This document shows positions 61,175-64,000 of a stretch of 64,000 bases of DNA, in pieces. Below the pieces are notes generated by a model that made no database searches, was not told where the DNA came from, and saw nothing but the letters and a program-made list of their open reading frames with translations. The stretch spans positions 4,774,001-4,838,000 of the forward strand of contig NC_070571.1 in NCBI RefSeq assembly GCF_026914185.1, given 5' to 3'. Origin of the DNA: Puccinia triticina. Its lineage: Eukaryota; Basidiomycota; Pucciniomycetes; Pucciniales; Pucciniaceae. The translations under genes and the position numbers were made by a program. How positions within the stretch are numbered: position 1 is the stretch's first letter; every line of letters begins with the position of its first letter.

Positions 61175-61457
61175 TGTAAGGGTTTGAATCCCTTCACTGA
61201 GAAAGTCGGTGGGACAGAAGGCCAAAGGCCAGAAGTCTATCAAAAAGAATGTGATTTCACTATATAAATGTGAGAAGTTGGAGATAAAAAGGTGGAAAGG
61301 AGAACCTTGAGGTGAAGACCGGCTTGGAGAAGAAGAAGAAGAGAGTTCAAAGTTGAGTACAAGATATTTAGAGCAACAAATCTATGTATAAGCATAAATA
61401 CAATGCTTCTAGTACAATCTAGTTTCAGTAAGGGTGAAACCCTGGTGAACCCTTACA
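61175..61457 (+). mobile_element. solo LTR, 283 bp, CCAAT duplication
   Basis: TGTAAGGGTTTGAATCC to AACCCTTACA with inverted TGTAAGGGTT ends; CCAAT lies at 61170-61174 and 61458-61462. Plus-strand TATA box (actatataaatg, about 61258). Inserted between protease and RT. Different family from copies a-c. Confidence 0.88.
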
Positions 61458-62572
61458 CCAATGTGAGCGTGGTATTGCCGCGGTACAAGCTCTTCCGCCG
61501 TCTTTGTTGGTGGGGAACCTTCAGCTTCCGCCGCGATCTTAGCCAAATTAGACCACAAGGTCTTTGCCGCGCTGACAAGAGCGGTTTCCGTTGGTGGAAT
61601 TTGCTGGGTATGTCCTATAAAGTGTACCCGCTTGCCAGTTGTCCTTACACTCCCTAACTCTTGGGATGACAAAGAAACGGTTAGGGACTCACATCGCGGG
61701 GGTGTTGATTGGCATAAAGCACGCACCCCCTTGTCAGTTTTCCTAGCGTGCCTCACTACAGGCTCCTCCCCGTCCTGCAAGGTTTCTTTTGGAACTGACA
61801 ACACCGCCTCGACGGTGGCGGACCCCTTCTTGATGGTTGAGGTTTTGGTGGGTCTTGACCATGCCTTGGCAGTAGGTCCCTGTTCTGGAAGTTCTAGAAA
61901 GGGTATCCGCTTGCCAGATGCTCCTACACTTTCTGAGGAAGAAGGAGTAGGAAATACGGAAGATAACTCACATCGTGGGGGTGTTGATTGGCATAAAGCA
62001 CGCACCCCCTTGTCAGTTTTCCTAGCGTGCCTCACTACGGGCTCCTCCCGTCCTGCGAGGTTTTTTCCCAGAACTGACGACACCGCGTCGGCGGTGGCAA
62101 TCTCCCGTGAGAAGGGTCTGAAACAGCGCGTACGCCAGTCGATCCTATTGCCGTGTCTTCTGATCCACGGCATTCCAAGGATCCCGTTGTAAGTATCCTT
62201 CAGTCGTGCAACCATGAATGTCAAGGGTTCGGTCTCCGTGTCCAGCAATAAGGTCAACTCGAAGGAGGACTTGCTCAGGGATCCATCAAAGCCTGAGATG
62301 GTCTTTGTTGTCCTTGCTGGAGTAAGCCTCAGGCCGGCTTTAGCCGCAAATTTTTCACTCACGACATCATGGGTGGCCCCAGAGTCAATAAGGAATCTCG
62401 CTTGGGTCAGGGTGGTTGTGGCACAGGAGGGTAGTAGAGGGAGGAATGGGGTGCTGACAAACAGCCGATTATCCATTTCATTTAGAGTAACAAAATCATA
62501 AGCCCCAACATTAACCACTACATTGCCCTCCTTGCTTGGGTGAGGCACAACCCTCACACCCAAGCATCGCCA
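61458..62572 (-). pseudogene. chromovirus aspartic protease region of pol
   Basis: The pol frame begins after the putative frameshift at 62572-62578. The protease has the IDSGATHDVVSEKF active site (about 62390) and GILGMPWI near its C-terminus (about 62170). Two 240-base imperfect repeats (RHARKTDKGVRALCQSTPPR twice, about 61690-61760 and 61985-62050) form a linker before RT. Interrupted at 61457 by the solo LTR. Confidence 0.85.
61690..62050 (-). repeat. duplicated linker segment in pol
   Basis: The sequence around tgttgattggcataaagcac at about 61704 recurs at about 61982. The duplication encodes the repeated VRHARKTDKGVRALCQS segment. Confidence 0.85.
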
Positions 62573-63564
62573 TTTTTTGACTTGTCCGCTCTCCCAGCTC
62601 CTCCACTCATCCCTTTGTTCATGGTCAATTGTCGGACCTGGTCCTCCAGCTTGGCAATCCTTGCATCAACGTTGGCCTTGTTCTTCCCCTTCTTTGGACA
62701 GCCCCGTGCAATGTGGCCCTTGTCGCCGCAGTGGAAGCACAACCCTGTTCACATCATACTGACTTTATCCAAGCTTGACAGCGCTCCTCTCATCGCCGAA
62801 AGATCCATGGCGTTTGGATTGGCTTGGGTAGGGTTAGTGTTGCCCGCGAACTGGTTGGCGCCGTTAAGTTTGTTGTTGATCTTCAGGGCCAGGTTGCTGA
62901 GGTTGGTCAGGGCGGTGAACTGAGCCCGCGCAATCACAAGCACCAAGCGAACGTCCTTCTTGAGCCCCTGCTGATACTGGCTCATTAGGGTCAACATTTC
63001 CCACCTGGTGTTCGAGGCGTGTTGGTTGAACTGGGACGTATAATGCGCCACGGACTTCGTCTGTTTCAGCTGTCGCAGTGCCTTCTCCGCCTTCAATTTT
63101 TGTTCAGTGTCGTAGTAAATCATTTGAAACGCCGTGGCGAATTCGAGGTACAAGACTGGTTGGCCGGCGAGCAGCTTCGTCGTGAAAGGTTGGGCCAATT
63201 CACTAGCCTGGCCGGTAAGATAAGAGATTGAGAAGATGATCTTTCTGCGGTCATCGGGAAACATTTGGGGGTTGGAGAGTACGTATAGGCTGATCTGGGT
63301 CACATAGACCTCCGCCTTTGGCCCCTTCGTGCCGTTGTACTTGTCTGGGAGACCCACTTTGGGTCCTTTCGCGGGGGCGTCGTTCTGAGCTTGTGGGACG
63401 TTCGGCAGTTGTCCTGGGAGGATGGGCACCACTGCCGGGGCAACCATGCCGGCTCTAGCCGCGGCGAGTTTGGCCTTGGCTTGTTGTTGAAGGCTCCGTT
63501 CCTCCTGGATAGAGGCTGCGAGTTCCTTGACCCGGGCCTGTAACGCTGCAGCATTGTTGTCCAT
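62554..63564 (-). pseudogene. gag: chromovirus Gag with one premature TGA
   Basis: Capsid and nucleocapsid. ATG at 63564 (MDNNAAALQARVKELAA), a short coiled coil, a Pro-rich segment, then the retrotransposon gag domain (KYNGTKGPKAEVYVTQISLY; QPFTTKLLAGQPVLYLEF). TGA at 62749-62751 stops the frame just before the zinc knuckle, which continues in the same frame (CFHCGDKGHIARGC, about 62700-62742) to the gag terminus at 62554. The intact ancestor was about 336 residues. Confidence 0.9.
62572..62578 (-). promoter_or_regulatory. candidate -1 ribosomal frameshift site, gag/pol overlap
   Basis: Minus-strand heptamer A AAA AAT in the gag phase, 6 codons before the gag stop at 62554. The pol frame is open from exactly here and lies at -1 relative to gag. 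Confidence 0.65.
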
Positions 63565-63696
63565 TGTGGGAGTTTGCTTGTGTCCGGATCAGGTTTGTTT
63601 GTTCCGGGTTCGGTTCTGGTTCGGTAATCTTTCTGTTTTGTTCTTCCCTTGTTCGTTGGTTTGGTTTTCCTTGTTGGCCTCGTCCCCCATATGTAG

Positions 63697-63706
63697 ATCT
63701 AGCAAT
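63697..63706 (-). promoter_or_regulatory. candidate self-priming primer-binding site
   Basis: ATTGCTAGAT lies one base after the 5' LTR on the minus strand. It is the exact complement of ATCTAGCAAT inside the LTR (63775-63766). This matches the Tf1/sushi arrangement, in which the 5' end of the transcript primes its own reverse transcription. No tRNA-complementary TGG site was seen. Confidence 0.65.
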
Positions 63707-63707
63707 A

Positions 63708-63896
63708 TTTTAAGATTGGTCTGGCGGGGTTGGGAGGTGGTCTGGTGATCCTAGCTAGAATTTAGATTGCTAGATGGGGAAACTGTAATGATCTCCCCCC
63801 TGCGCCTCTAAGTAACAGAGGCGCATGACATGTATGTACAGATGAGTGACATGTCCTCCCGGGGCAGTGCACGGCGCGTGAACGCGGCTCATAACA
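63708..63896 (-). repeat. 5' LTR of the chromovirus
   Basis: 189 bp, differing from the 3' LTR at only a handful of sites, including loss of the terminal CA on the minus strand (TTTTAAG in place of TGTTAAG at its plus-strand start). Contains ATTGCTAGAT at 63766-63775. Confidence 0.93.
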
Positions 63897-64000
63897 ACCG
63901 GCCATCAAGTGACACAGCACTCCATGGCCGGGTGGGTTTGTACCTGCCATCAAGTGAGACAACACTCAATGGCCATTTGGGTCTGTACCAGCTACTGAGT
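63897..64000. repeat. ACCGGT minisatellite, right of the chromovirus
   Basis: Continuation of the 55330-55460 array (accggccatcaagtgacaca and related units) to the window edge. Confidence 0.75.

Larger units (their letters stand above)
55461..63896 (-). mobile_element. Ty3/gypsy chromovirus, inactivated, with three nested solo LTRs
   Basis: Two 189-bp LTRs (55461-55649 and 63708-63896) and a 5-bp ACCGG duplication (55456-55460 and 63897-63901) define an insertion into the ACCGGT satellite. On the minus strand it carries gag with a zinc knuckle, protease, RT, RNase H, integrase and a C-terminal chromodomain in the usual order. Nested solo LTRs at 56752-57823, 59654-60972 and 61175-61457 interrupt pol. 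Without them the element was about 5.7 kb. Three in-frame TGA codons also break it. Confidence 0.95.

Overview
The window looks like nuclear DNA of a transposon-rich basidiomycete, most likely a rust fungus (Pucciniales). This is an inference. It rests on compact genes with many 60-95 bp introns (GTAAGT or GTCAGT donors, CTAAC/CTGAC-type branch sites), a plasma-membrane GH5 glycosidase, Ala/Gly/Ser-rich secreted proteins, an alpha-kinase relic, BED-finger hAT relics and a chromodomain Ty3/gypsy element. No bacterial operon, tRNA, rRNA or CRISPR array was found.

Layout. 1-546: 5' end of a mitochondrial dihydrolipoamide dehydrogenase gene (minus strand), running off the edge. 1.3-10 kb: repeats and non-autonomous DNA elements, including TA-duplicating MITEs, a palindromic ACCGGT minisatellite and two elements with 7-bp target duplications. 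10.0-12.5 kb: decayed hAT transposase. 13-36.8 kb is the gene-bearing part: a Gly/Ala-repeat secreted protein, a GH5 glycosidase with a membrane insert, an MFS transporter, a PQ-loop transporter, a secreted-type protein of unknown function, a secretory cyclophilin and an Ala/Ser/Gly-repeat secreted protein. 37-45 kb: inverted dispersed repeats, an alpha-kinase pseudogene, a Harbinger-like element and one small secreted protein gene. 45-64 kb: nested transposons. These are a gag-only LTR element inside a DNA element, a Tc1-type MITE, a Tourist-like MITE with a second MITE inside it, more ACCGGT satellite, and an 8.4-kb chromovirus that sits in the satellite and carries three solo LTRs.

No genes form an obvious pathway together. 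Secretory-route products stand out: two repeat-rich secreted proteins, one small secreted protein, a secretory cyclophilin and a membrane GH5. The strongest structural observations are the chromovirus's apparent self-priming site and its gag/pol frameshift site; its three premature TGA codons, two of them at sites where the family usually has Arg; a solo-LTR family found three times at a CCGG/GCGG target; and an LTR element that encodes only an intact Gag.

Exon boundaries were derived by hand from splice motifs and family homology and have not been tested against transcripts.
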